From JABSOG01 sp965277695 (GTDB lineage Bacteria; Pseudomonadota; Gammaproteobacteria; Enterobacterales; Alteromonadaceae): DNA of 64,000 bases. The DNA lies in assembly GCA_965277695.1 (NCBI GenBank), contig CBDIDQ010000017.1, positions 62,001 through 126,000 on the forward strand. The letters run 5' to 3'. Each line of letters begins with the position of its first letter. Positions within the stretch are counted from its first letter, which is position 1. Under the pieces are notes generated by a model, which was not told the origin of the DNA, did no database searches, and saw only the letters and a program-made list of their open reading frames with translations. The translations under genes and the position numbers were made by a program. This document shows, piece after piece, positions 16,917 through 25,636 of the stretch.

Positions 16917-17184
16917 TTAGGGGTGGCAAGATTTCAACCTTAATTTGATCACTCCATGACCACTAATTCACTCTTATTTAATGATAAATTTACAAGTTAT
17001 TTATAATAATTACTGTACATTGCCATATTTTATCTTCACTATAGCCAACTTGTAAGAAGATCTGTCACAAATAACTTCTGAAGAGGTATGTTCTATAATC
17101 AAAAGGTTCCCTTTATAGAAATATCAATACCCCATTGCTGTGCTGGAAAGTGATTCGATCTGAAAAAGCATCAAATATGCCATT

Positions 17185-17228
17185 TAACCATCAACGAACC
17201 ATCAACTAACCATCACTTAACCATCAAT
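17185..17228 (+). repeat. 11-bp tandem repeat x 4 in the leader of the FG-GAP gene
   Basis: Four copies of TAACCATCAAC (with small changes) run directly into the start region of the next gene. The last copy creates the ATG at 17227, which suggests that this ATG is a by-product of the repeat rather than the real start. Confidence 0.85.
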
Positions 17229-17241
17229 GGAGTATCACTTG
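17229..17241 (+). promoter_or_regulatory. Ribosome site pointing to a TTG start
   Basis: GGAG at 17229-17232 is followed, 6 nt later, by TTG at 17239. Starting there gives a textbook signal peptide (MKNPAIHLLSSSLLLSLG). The nearby ATG 17227 overlaps the GGAG and has no ribosome site of its own. Confidence 0.6.
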
Positions 17242-18894
17242 AAAAATCCAGCTATCCATTTACTCAGTTCATCCTTATTATTGTCACTAGGGCTAAATGC
17301 CAGCAGCGTCGCTGCAACTGTTGAACACGGTACCACACTGACAGATATCAGCGCTGAACTACCATTTACTCGTCCGGCTGACGGCTTTATTGGCTTCACC
17401 GGTTCGGCTTCGCTTGACTATGATCAAGATGGCGATTTAGATCTTTTTCTCCCTAACGCTAAAGGACACCCCGCCTCACTGTTCGAAAATGACGGTAAAG
17501 GCAATTTCGTTGATGTTGCCGTCGCAGCGGGTGTGGCTAGCATTACTGGCAATACCGGGGTCGTCGCTGCCGATATTGATAATAATGGTTGCGTTGATTT
17601 ATTCACCACTGGAGTGGGTGGTTTCATTACCCCAGTTGAAATGGCCACAACACACCGATTATTTATGAATAATTGTGATGGCACATTCACCGATATCATT
17701 GAAACATCAGGCATTAAAGGCCCTAATCCAGCAATGATGTTTGCCTTTGGTGATATTGATAACGATGCCGATCTAGATTTATTTATTACCAACCCAAACA
17801 GTTGGGTTAGCGGTCCAAGTAACCAGGTTCTTTATTTGAACAATGGCGATCGCACCTTCACCGATATCAGCGAAGCGGCGGGTATAGTGAGAATGGACGG
17901 TTCCTGTGTAGTCAACTTCACTGATTATGATAGCGATGGTTGGGCTGATATTATCGTCGGCAACTGTAACTTTTTAGAATTTACCCCTCGTCCAACACCA
18001 ACACCTGGGCCTTGGGAATTGTGGCGTAACAACGGTGATAACACCTTTACCAACAAAGCAGACGAAGCGGGCCTCAATGCACGTAAGGGCTTTCCGATGG
18101 CACTGACCAGCGCAGACTATGATGGCGATGGTGATTTTGATTTATTTGCCACTGGTGTTGGTGCTGCTTTTCGTGGCGAATTTGGCCTACTCGCCGAACA
18201 AGTTTTATTTAAAAACAACGGTGATGGTACTTACTCAGATGCCACTGTTGAAGCCGGTTTAGACGGGTTTGCGTGGGGCTGGGGTGCCAGTTTTGCTGAC
18301 TTCGATAACGATGGTGATGAAGACCTGATACATGTAGGCAGTATGCCCAATTCCTGCGTCATCGGTTCACCGCTGGCCAGTCCTGGACGGTTATACGAAA
18401 ACGATGGCGACGGTCATTTTCACCTCGCCCAAAGCCTTGGTCTGGCAGAAAAATATACCTCTGGTTTGTCAATCGGTGATTTTAATCACGATGGTTTTGC
18501 CGATGCAGTTGTCAACACCGCTGAATTCTCTACCAGATGCGGTGTCGCCGGTGATAGTGGCGAAGCAGTACTGCTGCGTAATGAGGGTAATAATAACCAT
18601 TGGTTAAAAGTACTATTAAAAGGCACGGTTAGTAATACCAGCGCAGTCGGCGCTATCGTCACCGTTAATGTTGCGCAAAAACAACTGAGCAAAGAAGTCC
18701 AAGCCGGAACCAGTTTTCTCTCATCCAATAGTCAATGGCTTAACTTTGGCCTTGGCAAACATAAAGTGGTCAAGGTACATGTACAGTGGCCATCAGGTAA
18801 ACGTGAAATGTTCCCTGCGATAAAAGCCGATCAGCAAGTGACTTTAGTCGAAGGAACAGGATTAAAGGCACCAATCAAACAGGGTAACAATTGA
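17239..18894 (+). CDS. Exported FG-GAP/VCBS repeat protein with ASPIC/UnbV domain (CRTAC1 family)
   Basis: From TTG 17239 the protein has 551 residues with a signal peptide ending near NASSVAA. Repeated D-x-D-x-D-G-x-x-D motifs (DYDQDGDLDLF, DIDNDADLDLF, DYDGDGDFDLF, DFDNDGDEDLI) form a calcium-binding beta-propeller. The C-terminal 90 residues (NNHWLKVLLKGTVSNTSAVGA, VQWPSGKREMF) are the ASPIC/UnbV domain, giving the CRTAC1-type architecture of secreted bacterial proteins of unknown ligand. The last six codons lie inside hairpin repeat copy B, so the C-terminus (IKQGNN) may have been set by insertion of that repeat. It separates the plus-strand biosynthetic genes from the minus-strand ones and has no evident biosynthetic role. 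Confidence 0.88.
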   Translation: MKNPAIHLLSSSLLLSLGLNASSVAATVEHGTTLTDISAELPFTRPADGFIGFTGSASLDYDQDGDLDLFLPNAKGHPASLFENDGKGNFVDVAVAAGVASITGNTGVVAADIDNNGCVDLFTTGVGGFITPVEMATTHRLFMNNCDGTFTDIIETSGIKGPNPAMMFAFGDIDNDADLDLFITNPNSWVSGPSNQVLYLNNGDRTFTDISEAAGIVRMDGSCVVNFTDYDSDGWADIIVGNCNFLEFTPRPTPTPGPWELWRNNGDNTFTNKADEAGLNARKGFPMALTSADYDGDGDFDLFATGVGAAFRGEFGLLAEQVLFKNNGDGTYSDATVEAGLDGFAWGWGASFADFDNDGDEDLIHVGSMPNSCVIGSPLASPGRLYENDGDGHFHLAQSLGLAEKYTSGLSIGDFNHDGFADAVVNTAEFSTRCGVAGDSGEAVLLRNEGNNNHWLKVLLKGTVSNTSAVGAIVTVNVAQKQLSKEVQAGTSFLSSNSQWLNFGLGKHKVVKVHVQWPSGKREMFPAIKADQQVTLVEGTGLKAPIKQGNN

Positions 18895-18976
18895 TAATCA
18901 AAAAAAATGCGATGGTCCGACACTTCGGTGAATTCGCGTCTACGGCCTACCAGCCCTGCCGTAGACGCGGTTTCAA
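18876..18976. repeat. Dispersed hairpin repeat, copy B
   Basis: This is the second copy of the element at 6726-6831. It begins inside the end of the FG-GAP gene and reaches to within 10 bp of the convergent lipoprotein gene. The shared part includes ACAATTGATAATCAAAAAA, CGGTGAATTCGCGTCTACG and GGTTTCAAC. Confidence 0.85.
18935..18969. terminator. Perfect 12-bp hairpin between convergent genes
   Basis: CGCGTCTACGGC and GCCGTAGACGCG are exact inverted repeats around an 11-nt loop. Placed between two converging genes, this hairpin could end transcripts in both directions, though no T-tract follows directly. Confidence 0.5.
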
Positions 18977-18984
18977 CAATGCCG

Positions 18985-19587
18985 CTACGGCGCAACACTA
19001 TCCTGGTAACTGTCTTCGTTCACCGTCATTAACAAATAAGTCAGCTCGACCACTTCGCTGATAAACGACGACGCGGTGCTTTGATTGACATTGAGGTTAT
19101 ATAACCCCTCGGTTTGCTGGTTGATGTACATCGCTTCAAAGTTGCCTTTGCTACGCCAGCCAGCAGCTTCGGTTTGGCTTTCGGTGATCACCAAAGTGAT
19201 AGTTTTGCCCTGCTGCGCTTGAGTCACACACTTAGGGATTGGTTTAAGCAATTCTTCATGAGCCCAAGTGGTACTACTATCGTTATATCCCTGACAAAAC
19301 GCGGCGGCTTTTTTGTCGCTCTGTTGCTTGGCATTACCGTCAGGGTCAATTTCAACATAAGATACCAGCAAAGTATCCACTCCTTCGATAATCGCCGCCT
19401 GAGTTTTGTTTAAACCATAGTGCTCAATTTTTTCACCAGCGACCACTTCGTCAGCAATCGATTTGACAATCACTGGCACCGCACAACCACCGAGCAACAA
19501 TACAGTTACAGCTAATAATCCAACTTGTGACAGCTTATTTAGGTGTTTACTTGGCTGCTTGTTAAATAACGCTTTTACTTGCTTCAT
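18985..19587 (-). CDS. Putative lipoprotein of unknown function
   Basis: The 200-residue protein has a lipoprotein signal peptide: basic N-terminus, hydrophobic VGLLAVTVLLLGGC, and lipobox LGGC with Cys near 36. The mature part is hydrophilic, with two further cysteines (AAFCQGY, PKCVTQ) and no recognised domain. There is an Asp at C+3 rather than C+2, so an outer-membrane location is likely. It is the third gene of a small minus-strand group with the XRE regulator and the membrane protein, separated from the regulator by 60 bp that contain a 3 x 13-bp tandem repeat. Function unknown. Confidence 0.6.
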   Translation of the reverse strand: MKQVKALFNKQPSKHLNKLSQVGLLAVTVLLLGGCAVPVIVKSIADEVVAGEKIEHYGLNKTQAAIIEGVDTLLVSYVEIDPDGNAKQQSDKKAAAFCQGYNDSSTTWAHEELLKPIPKCVTQAQQGKTITLVITESQTEAAGWRSKGNFEAMYINQQTEGLYNLNVNQSTASSFISEVVELTYLLMTVNEDSYQDSVAP

Positions 19588-19600
19588 AATAAGTTAATTC

Positions 19601-19639
19601 TCTTAGTTATTGCTCTTGGTTATTGCTCTTGGTTATTGC
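19601..19639 (-). repeat. 13-bp tandem repeat x 3 in the lipoprotein leader
   Basis: TCTTGGTTATTGC (first copy TCTTAGTTATTGC) is repeated three times between the XRE gene stop and the lipoprotein start. Confidence 0.85.
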
Positions 19640-19647
19640 ATTGTCGC

Positions 19648-19878
19648 TTAACTGCCACTTTCGGTCATCGATTCGGATTGGTACTGAAACACCTCTTCGA
19701 TACCCAAACCAAATTTATGTGCGATCCGAAATGCCAGCTCCAGTGACGGTGAATACTTATTGGCCTCAAGGGCAACAATAGTTTGACGGGTTACGCCAAC
19801 TGCTTTGGCTAATGCCGCTTGGGTCGTTTCATCGGCTTCAAAGCGCAAACGACGAATGTTATTGGTGGTTTTTGCCAT
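19648..19878 (-). CDS. Small XRE-family transcriptional regulator
   Basis: A 76-residue protein made almost wholly of one HTH_3/XRE domain: NNIRRLRFEADETTQAALAKAVGVTRQTIVALEANKYSPSLELAFRIAHKF, with GVTRQTIVALE as the recognition helix. It belongs to the YozG-like group often encoded beside a small integral membrane protein, as here (2 bp downstream of it). The pair's promoter and the promoter of the ABC exporter operon share a near-identical operator overlapping the -35 side, so this regulator probably autoregulates and controls the exporter. DNA-binding family is certain; the regulon is inferred. Confidence 0.85.
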   Translation of the reverse strand: MAKTTNNIRRLRFEADETTQAALAKAVGVTRQTIVALEANKYSPSLELAFRIAHKFGLGIEEVFQYQSESMTESGS

Positions 19879-19880
19879 GG

Positions 19881-20345
19881 CTAATACCCCCTTCGATAAA
19901 AAAACAATAACGTCAGAATTCTGACCAGCTGAGCTGCCAACAAAGATAACAACAGCAAATTGGCATTTAAAGTCGAATTGATTTCAACCACGCCAAACAC
20001 CGATGAACTTAAATAACGACCATTAATGGCATTAAACAACATCAGCAATACACCACAACCAAACAAGGTTGAATAACCTTTCATATTAGCAATCGCTTCA
20101 AAACGAAAATCTCGCTCATCCTTGTCTTCCTTTTTTTTCCACCAGTTCAACACAGACAATATCAAGCCACAAAATACGCCATAAACAATCACCACAATAA
20201 CCACATCACCCATGGCCGCGCGATCATTCATGCCACCAGCCACCGCTAAAATCTCAGAAAAATAAATCCCCGATACCAGCAAGGTCATAGCCAGTGCCAC
20301 CCAGGTATTACGTTCACGATTGGACATTTCAAATAAAAACCGCAT
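19881..20345 (-). CDS. Four-helix membrane protein paired with the XRE regulator
   Basis: A 154-residue protein with four predicted membrane helices (about 14-33, 46-66, 93-110 and 125-148). A charged cytoplasmic loop KKKEDKDERDFRFEAIA lies between helices 2 and 3. The DER-plus-helix layout recalls the DUF2178 group, whose genes are usually followed by a small XRE regulator. Such pairs are thought to form a membrane-linked switch, in which the membrane protein may hold or release the regulator; that mechanism is inference here. Its start follows a recognisable promoter at 20402-20453. Confidence 0.65.
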   Translation of the reverse strand: MRFLFEMSNRERNTWVALAMTLLVSGIYFSEILAVAGGMNDRAAMGDVVIVVIVYGVFCGLILSVLNWWKKKEDKDERDFRFEAIANMKGYSTLFGCGVLLMLFNAINGRYLSSSVFGVVEINSTLNANLLLLSLLAAQLVRILTLLFFYRRGY

Positions 20346-20401
20346 TTCTCATTCCTCAGCAAAATAGTATTTTGCAAACATTATCAACAAATCCTAAACC
20401 T

Positions 20402-20453
20402 AGTGTATAACAAATCACTCTTAATGTTAAGTATTTCATACATTAAGTATTGT
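20402..20453 (-). promoter_or_regulatory. Promoter and operator of the XRE/membrane-protein pair
   Basis: On the minus strand TTAACA (20425-20430) and TACACT (20402-20407) are separated by exactly 17 bp. Just upstream lies ACAATACTTAATGTATGAAATA (20432-20453 on plus). The element is matched by the exporter promoter at 25637-25706, with the same spacing between operator and -35. CTTAATGT (20420-20427) and ATACATTAAG (20438-20447) form an imperfect inverted repeat, a candidate XRE binding site. The rest of the gap to 20550 shows nothing further. Confidence 0.6.
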
Positions 20454-20550
20454 CTTTTTTACACTATGTATTATGGATTATACATTTTAGCGGAGGGTTA
20501 GATGCCATGATGTATTTGCAGACAGAACCAAAGCTCAATAATTAAAGGGC

Positions 20551-20567
20551 CGACACTGGCAGTGTCG
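20551..20567 (-). terminator. Candidate terminator of the ABC exporter operon
   Basis: CGACACT-GGC-AGTGTCG is a perfect 7-bp stem with a 3-nt loop, about 80 bp past the stop of the ABC ATPase gene. On the minus strand it is followed by GGCCCTTTAATTATT, only a weak T-run, so termination is tentative. Confidence 0.35.
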
Positions 20568-20648
20568 ATATGTTGCACTACAGCGCCAGCCCCTAGGGTT
20601 TTTCGTTATAACAGCAGTTTTGCTTTTAATTGTTAATTTCGCGAAGCC

Positions 20649-21350
20649 TTAAGCCGCAGCACTGACCTGCTCGTCTTTGAGCAGTGAACCATCTAGCAGG
20701 GTGATTTGACGTTCAGTTAATAACGCCGCTTGGGGATCATGGGTCACCATCACAATGGTATTACCCTGTTTATGTAATTCACCCAGTAATTCCATCACCA
20801 TCTTGGCGTTTTTCGAATCCAAGTTACCGGTCGGCTCATCAGCCATCAGTACTTTTGGCGAACCAGCCAAGGCACGAGCAATCGCCACACGCTGCTGTTG
20901 TCCACCAGAAAGCTGAGCCGGGTAATGTTTAGCCCGATGCTCCATTTCGACTTTTTTCAGCGCATCTTCGGCCATCTGTCGACGCTCTTTACGGTTAAGC
21001 TCTTTACGATAAGTGAGCAACAACTCAACATTTTCTAGTACCGTCATATCACCGATCAAGTTAAATGCCTGAAAGATAAAGCCAATTTGACGATTGCGCA
21101 CCTCAGCCCGTTTAGTCTGAGTTAATTCAGAAACATTGACGCCATCGAGCAAATAATTACCCTCTGAGCTGGAGTTGAGCAATCCCAGCACCGACAACAA
21201 GGTGGACTTACCACAACCCGAAGGGCCAGTGATAGAGATATATTCACCAGCGTTAACCGTTAGATCAATGCCGTTAATTGCCCATGTTTCGACTTCTTTG
21301 GTATAAAAGACTTTTTTTAAGTTTTGTAATTCAATTAATGCTGCGCCCAT
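20649..21350 (-). CDS. ABC transporter ATP-binding protein, LolD/MacB type
   Basis: A 233-residue nucleotide-binding subunit with Walker A GPSGCGKST, Q-loop FIFQAFNL, signature LSGGQQQR, Walker B VLMADEPTG and H-loop VTHDP. It is the MacB/LolD class that works with FtsX-fold permeases. The start at 21350 is chosen because GGGAG lies 9 nt upstream; an ATG 21 bp further up (21371) lacks a ribosome site. It is the last gene of the permease-fusion protein-ATPase set, from which it is separated by 363 bp holding a MITE-like element. With those two partners it should form a MacAB-like pump spanning the envelope with an outer-membrane TolC-type channel. Confidence 0.93.
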   Translation of the reverse strand: MGAALIELQNLKKVFYTKEVETWAINGIDLTVNAGEYISITGPSGCGKSTLLSVLGLLNSSSEGNYLLDGVNVSELTQTKRAEVRNRQIGFIFQAFNLIGDMTVLENVELLLTYRKELNRKERRQMAEDALKKVEMEHRAKHYPAQLSGGQQQRVAIARALAGSPKVLMADEPTGNLDSKNAKMVMELLGELHKQGNTIVMVTHDPQAALLTERQITLLDGSLLKDEQVSAAA

Positions 21351-21482
21351 TGTTTTTTGCTCCCGGTCCATTGGTTTTGGACCTTTTAATTGTTTATATT
21401 TAATTCGTTTAGTATAACTATCAATTTAAAATCTATTTCTATAAGCACTACCGTCATACGGCTGCTGGACTGTTCAGGTATC

Positions 21483-21638
21483 TGGAGCGCTTCGTTCTTT
21501 ACAATCAAAAGCACTCACCACGGAGACACGGAGAAGACCAAAAGCAAAACAAATAAAATCGTTGGCTTTTGACTGTGTTTTTCTCCGTATCTCCGTGTCT
21601 TTGTGGTCAAAATGTTTTTTTAAGAACGAAGCGCTCCA
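21483..21638. mobile_element. 156-bp MITE-like element with perfect 17-bp terminal inverted repeats
   Basis: TGGAGCGCTTCGTTCTT (21483-21499) is exactly inverted at 21622-21638. Nested inside is a second, imperfect inverted repeat, CACCACGGAGACACGGAGAA (21516-21535) against the complement of TTCTCCGTATCTCCGTGTCT (21581-21600), so the whole element can fold into one long cruciform. It encodes nothing. It lies inside the exporter operon between the fusion-protein gene and the ATPase gene. No target duplication could be made out. It is probably a non-autonomous element whose transposase is elsewhere. Confidence 0.75.
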
Positions 21639-21713
21639 ATGACTTGAAAAGCCCGTCAAACCCTTAAGACATTCACAAGCTAATTAGTTATATTTATTTG
21701 CTTTATAGTCGAT

Positions 21714-22964
21714 TTAATTAAGTAAAATCACATCGTGTTTTTGCCAATCGCTGCTATCAGACAAGATGATTTTGTCAGTTTCTTTTAAACCATCGAGAAT
21801 TTGAATTTGGTTAATTGATGCTTTACCCATTTTGGCATTAATTCGCTCGGCATAAGCCCCTTCACTGTCAAGGCGATATACACTAACCACACTATCTGTT
21901 TTCACCAATGATGGTTTTTTGACATATAAGGTATTCTTAAATTGTGCCTGATAAATGATGCCTTCAATTTGCAACGATGGTCTAGCCCCGCTAGGTAGCT
22001 CACCGGTAATGTCAACATCGACGATAACCGTCCCCTCATTAACCGCCGGATCTACCCGACTCACCAGACCTTCAACGGTGCCGTTACGGGTATCAATCAC
22101 CACCCGCTGGCCTTTACTGATGTTACCAGCCTGACGCGCCTGTATCTTCAGTTCAGCATACAGTTTCTCCTGACGTGCCAATAACCCAATCGCATCACCG
22201 GGTTTGAGTCGTTGACCAATTTGCAAATCAAACTCTTGCACCATGCCATCAATACCCGATACCACCTTTAATGCCGCTACCGCATTACTGGCCCGATCCA
22301 GACTCTTTTGTGACTGGGTGACCAGCGACTCTTTGGTACTGAGTTCAACTGCCATATTGGCGGCAAAACGCTCCAGCTTTTCTTTTTCCAGCGCATGTAT
22401 TTCATCAAACTGATGCATATCCAGTTCAGCTTTCTGATGATCTATCTTTGATACGATACCCTCTTCCAGTAGTAGTTTTTCAGCATCATATTGCAACCTG
22501 GCTTTTTCATAAGCAAATTTGGCCTGTAAGGTCACCGATTTTTGTTGCAACAGTCGATTTTCTAAATCGACATTAAAAGAGGCCATCGCCGCTTTAGCCC
22601 CTTCCCTGACCGACACAGCTTCTTCTTCGGCCACCACCAGTTTGGGATTATCAAGCACCAGCAATACTTGACCTTTGGTCACCGTATCACCAGGCTTCAC
22701 ATTGATTCTCACCACGCGCCCTTCGACTTCTGAGGCCAACTGCTCAACGTCACGGGGCAACAAAGTGCCATTACCACTAATGGTAATAGCCAAATCACCA
22801 CGTTTCACTTCACCAATCAGCAAACTGCTACGATTAATCCGTTTGCTAGAAAAATCAATCCGCAACAACGCCACTGCCACGCTGATCACCACGACCAAAC
22901 CAAGCGCCCCAAATACTACTTTAGTGTACAAACTTTTAGATGAAGTATTACGTGCAACGTCCAC
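21714..22964 (-). CDS. Periplasmic adaptor (HlyD/MacA-type membrane fusion protein)
   Basis: A 416-residue protein from GTG 22964. Residues 14-36 are one N-terminal membrane anchor (VVFGALGLVVVISVAVALL). Then come a lipoyl/barrel-sandwich half (VEGRVVRINVKPGDTVTKGQVLLVLDN), a long coiled-coil hairpin (about 110-225), the second lipoyl half (VSGIDGMVQEFDLQIGQRLKPGD) and beta-barrel domains (RVVIDTRNGTVEGLVSRVDPAV). This is the layout of adaptors that link inner-membrane MacB-type transporters to a TolC channel. It lies 115 bp downstream of the permease gene on the same strand, which supports a tripartite exporter for the NRPS product. Confidence 0.9.
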   Translation of the reverse strand: MDVARNTSSKSLYTKVVFGALGLVVVISVAVALLRIDFSSKRINRSSLLIGEVKRGDLAITISGNGTLLPRDVEQLASEVEGRVVRINVKPGDTVTKGQVLLVLDNPKLVVAEEEAVSVREGAKAAMASFNVDLENRLLQQKSVTLQAKFAYEKARLQYDAEKLLLEEGIVSKIDHQKAELDMHQFDEIHALEKEKLERFAANMAVELSTKESLVTQSQKSLDRASNAVAALKVVSGIDGMVQEFDLQIGQRLKPGDAIGLLARQEKLYAELKIQARQAGNISKGQRVVIDTRNGTVEGLVSRVDPAVNEGTVIVDVDITGELPSGARPSLQIEGIIYQAQFKNTLYVKKPSLVKTDSVVSVYRLDSEGAYAERINAKMGKASINQIQILDGLKETDKIILSDSSDWQKHDVILLN

Positions 22965-23079
22965 TATAACTATCCCAATAATTGATTAATTATTTATTCC
23001 CGAACGCTTATCGCCCAGCGATAACGTCAACCTAAAGGAGGCGCAGGTTTCACTCAACCTCGCCCTCAACCTTCAGCTC

Positions 23080-25536
23080 TTAACCTTCATGTAAAGTATC
23101 ACCCGGTTCTCTGGCGACAATCCGCTTGGCCGGAAAGTAAGTCGAACAAAAGATAATCACGGTCACAATGACCATCACCGAACCAAATACCCACGGCAAA
23201 GCGGCAATATCGGTAGTCGACAGTAGCGCATTAATCGCCAACAGACTTAAGCTGCCTCCCACCACAACCCCAATCACCAACAGATACAAACCCCGGCGAA
23301 CAAAGCTGAATACCGCCGCACCATTGGTTAACCCCAGTGCCCGACGAATACTAATATCACGAGTACGCAACATTACCGAACGCGACATAATGGCATAAAT
23401 ACCACTGGCAGCCAGTGCTAATGCCACCACCCCGATGGTTGATAAAATCATCCCTAGTTGATCAAATTCAGCCACCGAATCTGCCAACACTTGATCCAGT
23501 GATTTAGCCAAAAAGATAGACACATCACGGTCAACACTTTCGCCCGCCGATTTAAGCATTTGACGATAATTATCCGGCTGCCCTGTCACTTCGAGCATCA
23601 CATATAAACGCACTTCATCCTTAACCCGTTCACCGCTGGGCACACCTTGGCCCATCGGTCGATAAAATGCCCGACGTGGATCACTGCTAATCTCTGCACG
23701 ACCGGTTACTGGCTGTTTAACAGTGCCAATAATCGTTAACCAAGGACCATTTTGGTTGGGTTCAAGTTGAATTTGTTTGCCCACCACATCAGCCTCATCA
23801 GGCCACAAGGTTTTGCCCAGTTTGCTATCAATAATTACCACTGGCTGAGAGGATTGAGTATCCCCATCATTAAATACCCGGCCTGATCCCAATGGCGTGG
23901 CCAAGGTGTCAAAGTAGTTATTGCTCACCGCCAAAGACGGTAATTCAGGATATTTATTGTCAACCAACACATCGCGGTCGGCCAAATTATAAGACCGTAA
24001 TGCCATATTTTGACTCGGCAATACCGTAGTAAAGCTGACTTTGCTCACGCCAGGCTGAGATAACAGTTGGTTTTGTAGCTCGGCCATATAACTTTTTTGT
24101 TTGCTACTATCGGCATAACGGCTACCCGGTAGACTGATAGAGGCAGTTAAAAAATGTTCCGCTTTAATCCCATAATCCACCGCAAATTCATTTTTCAAAC
24201 TAGTGATGGTGACGCCATTGGTGATCAGAATAAACACCGAAATAATCAATTCAAAGCCAATCAAAATCATCACAAACCAATTACCGGCCCGTGAACCAGC
24301 CATTTTGGTACCACCTGCTAGAGTTTCATAAATATCAATGCGAGATGCCCGCCAGGCCGGAATACCACCAGCCAGTAACCAAATCACCGTGATCAACGCC
24401 AGTGCTAACAACACCATATCGGTCTCTAGGTCATAACTCATCCAAAAAGGTTGCGCCATAAAGTCCGGTCCCGCTTGAGCGCTAACAGAACCCCACAACA
24501 GCACCACTGAAAGCCCAATGCCCAAAATACCGCCGAGCAAACAAATAAGCGAAGATTCCATCAAGATATTACGGATCAGGTTCCAGCGAGTGGCTCCCAA
24601 CGCGCCACGTACGCCCATTTCATGGCTACGTTCATTGGCCCGCAATAACAACAGGTTGCCAACGTTAATACTGGCCAGTGCCACAATCAGGATTAAAATA
24701 GCGGTTAATAGTTTTGACAGGGTGACGACGCCATCATCATCAAAAAACTGGCGGGTAAAGGGTAATACGTTGGTTTGGTGATCTTTATATTCCGTACTGT
24801 ATTTTTCATTAAGCCGGGCCAGCACACTAGTGACTTCTTTACCAGCAGACTCCCGGCCAATACCAGGTTTTAACAACGCGACAATAGTAAACAATGGACC
24901 TTCTTCACCGGGCTGGAGGTTTTTCGGCAATTTGATCGGCAACCATAAATCACTGGCCACCGGATAACCGAAACCTTCTGGCATAACCCCAATAATAGTA
25001 TGAGATAAGCCGTTAATGCGGGTTCGGGTATTGACAATATCCACATTGCTGGCGTAATAACTAACCCACATGCGATAGCTCAATACCACCACCGCCTCAG
25101 CACCTTCTTGATTGTCACTGTCGAGTAGGTTTCTGCCCAGCATCGGCTTAACCCCGGTCACCGCCATCAGATTAGGCGTTAATTTGGCGGCATTATAGGT
25201 TTGAGTACTTTCACCATCATTCACCGTAGCTAGGGTAGCCACTTGGGTTGCCCCCATATCGGTGTAGCTAGTAGTATTTTCTTTGAGGTATTGGTAGCGG
25301 TAAACATCCCACTGACTGGTATAACTTTCTCGGGCGGCTTGGTTTTTTAAATCAAACACCACAAAGCGATCACCATTATCAAAAGGCAATACCCGTAATA
25401 GCTGATTATTGATGACTTGAAAAATCACCAAAGATTGGGCAATACCCAACGCAATTACCAGCACACACAGTGCGGTAAAGTACTTATTTTTCTTGATCAT
25501 ACGTAAGGTATGACTAAATTCCAAACCAAAGTTCAT
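23080..25536 (-). CDS. MacB-like ABC permease with two FtsX domains
   Basis: An 818-residue protein with a membrane helix near 20-40, a large periplasmic MacB_PCD-like domain (about 45-260), three helices of the first FtsX unit (about 280-400, including RANERSHEMGVRGALGATRWNLIRNILMESSLIC), a second periplasmic domain and a second FtsX unit at the C-terminus (about 690-810, RDISIRRALGLTNGAAV). The duplicated permease fits the ADOP-type architecture but here it has a partner ATPase nearby. It begins a minus-strand operon with its own promoter, directly after the last NRPS gene, so export of the peptide or self-protection is the likely role. Confidence 0.9.
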   Translation of the reverse strand: MNFGLEFSHTLRMIKKNKYFTALCVLVIALGIAQSLVIFQVINNQLLRVLPFDNGDRFVVFDLKNQAARESYTSQWDVYRYQYLKENTTSYTDMGATQVATLATVNDGESTQTYNAAKLTPNLMAVTGVKPMLGRNLLDSDNQEGAEAVVVLSYRMWVSYYASNVDIVNTRTRINGLSHTIIGVMPEGFGYPVASDLWLPIKLPKNLQPGEEGPLFTIVALLKPGIGRESAGKEVTSVLARLNEKYSTEYKDHQTNVLPFTRQFFDDDGVVTLSKLLTAILILIVALASINVGNLLLLRANERSHEMGVRGALGATRWNLIRNILMESSLICLLGGILGIGLSVVLLWGSVSAQAGPDFMAQPFWMSYDLETDMVLLALALITVIWLLAGGIPAWRASRIDIYETLAGGTKMAGSRAGNWFVMILIGFELIISVFILITNGVTITSLKNEFAVDYGIKAEHFLTASISLPGSRYADSSKQKSYMAELQNQLLSQPGVSKVSFTTVLPSQNMALRSYNLADRDVLVDNKYPELPSLAVSNNYFDTLATPLGSGRVFNDGDTQSSQPVVIIDSKLGKTLWPDEADVVGKQIQLEPNQNGPWLTIIGTVKQPVTGRAEISSDPRRAFYRPMGQGVPSGERVKDEVRLYVMLEVTGQPDNYRQMLKSAGESVDRDVSIFLAKSLDQVLADSVAEFDQLGMILSTIGVVALALAASGIYAIMSRSVMLRTRDISIRRALGLTNGAAVFSFVRRGLYLLVIGVVVGGSLSLLAINALLSTTDIAALPWVFGSVMVIVTVIIFCSTYFPAKRIVAREPGDTLHEG

Positions 25537-25636
25537 GGTGTCTTTTCCTCAATTGCCTATTTTAGTTTTATTAGGTTAAATTATTCTGTTAGTAAATGGC
25601 TTTTTTATTGGTAAATAACGTGTCACTGATAAAACC

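Noticed and set aside
21483..21638. Rho-independent terminator of the adaptor gene
   Set aside because: The arms are too far apart (over 120 bp) and no T-run follows the distal arm; a nested terminal-inverted-repeat element fits better.
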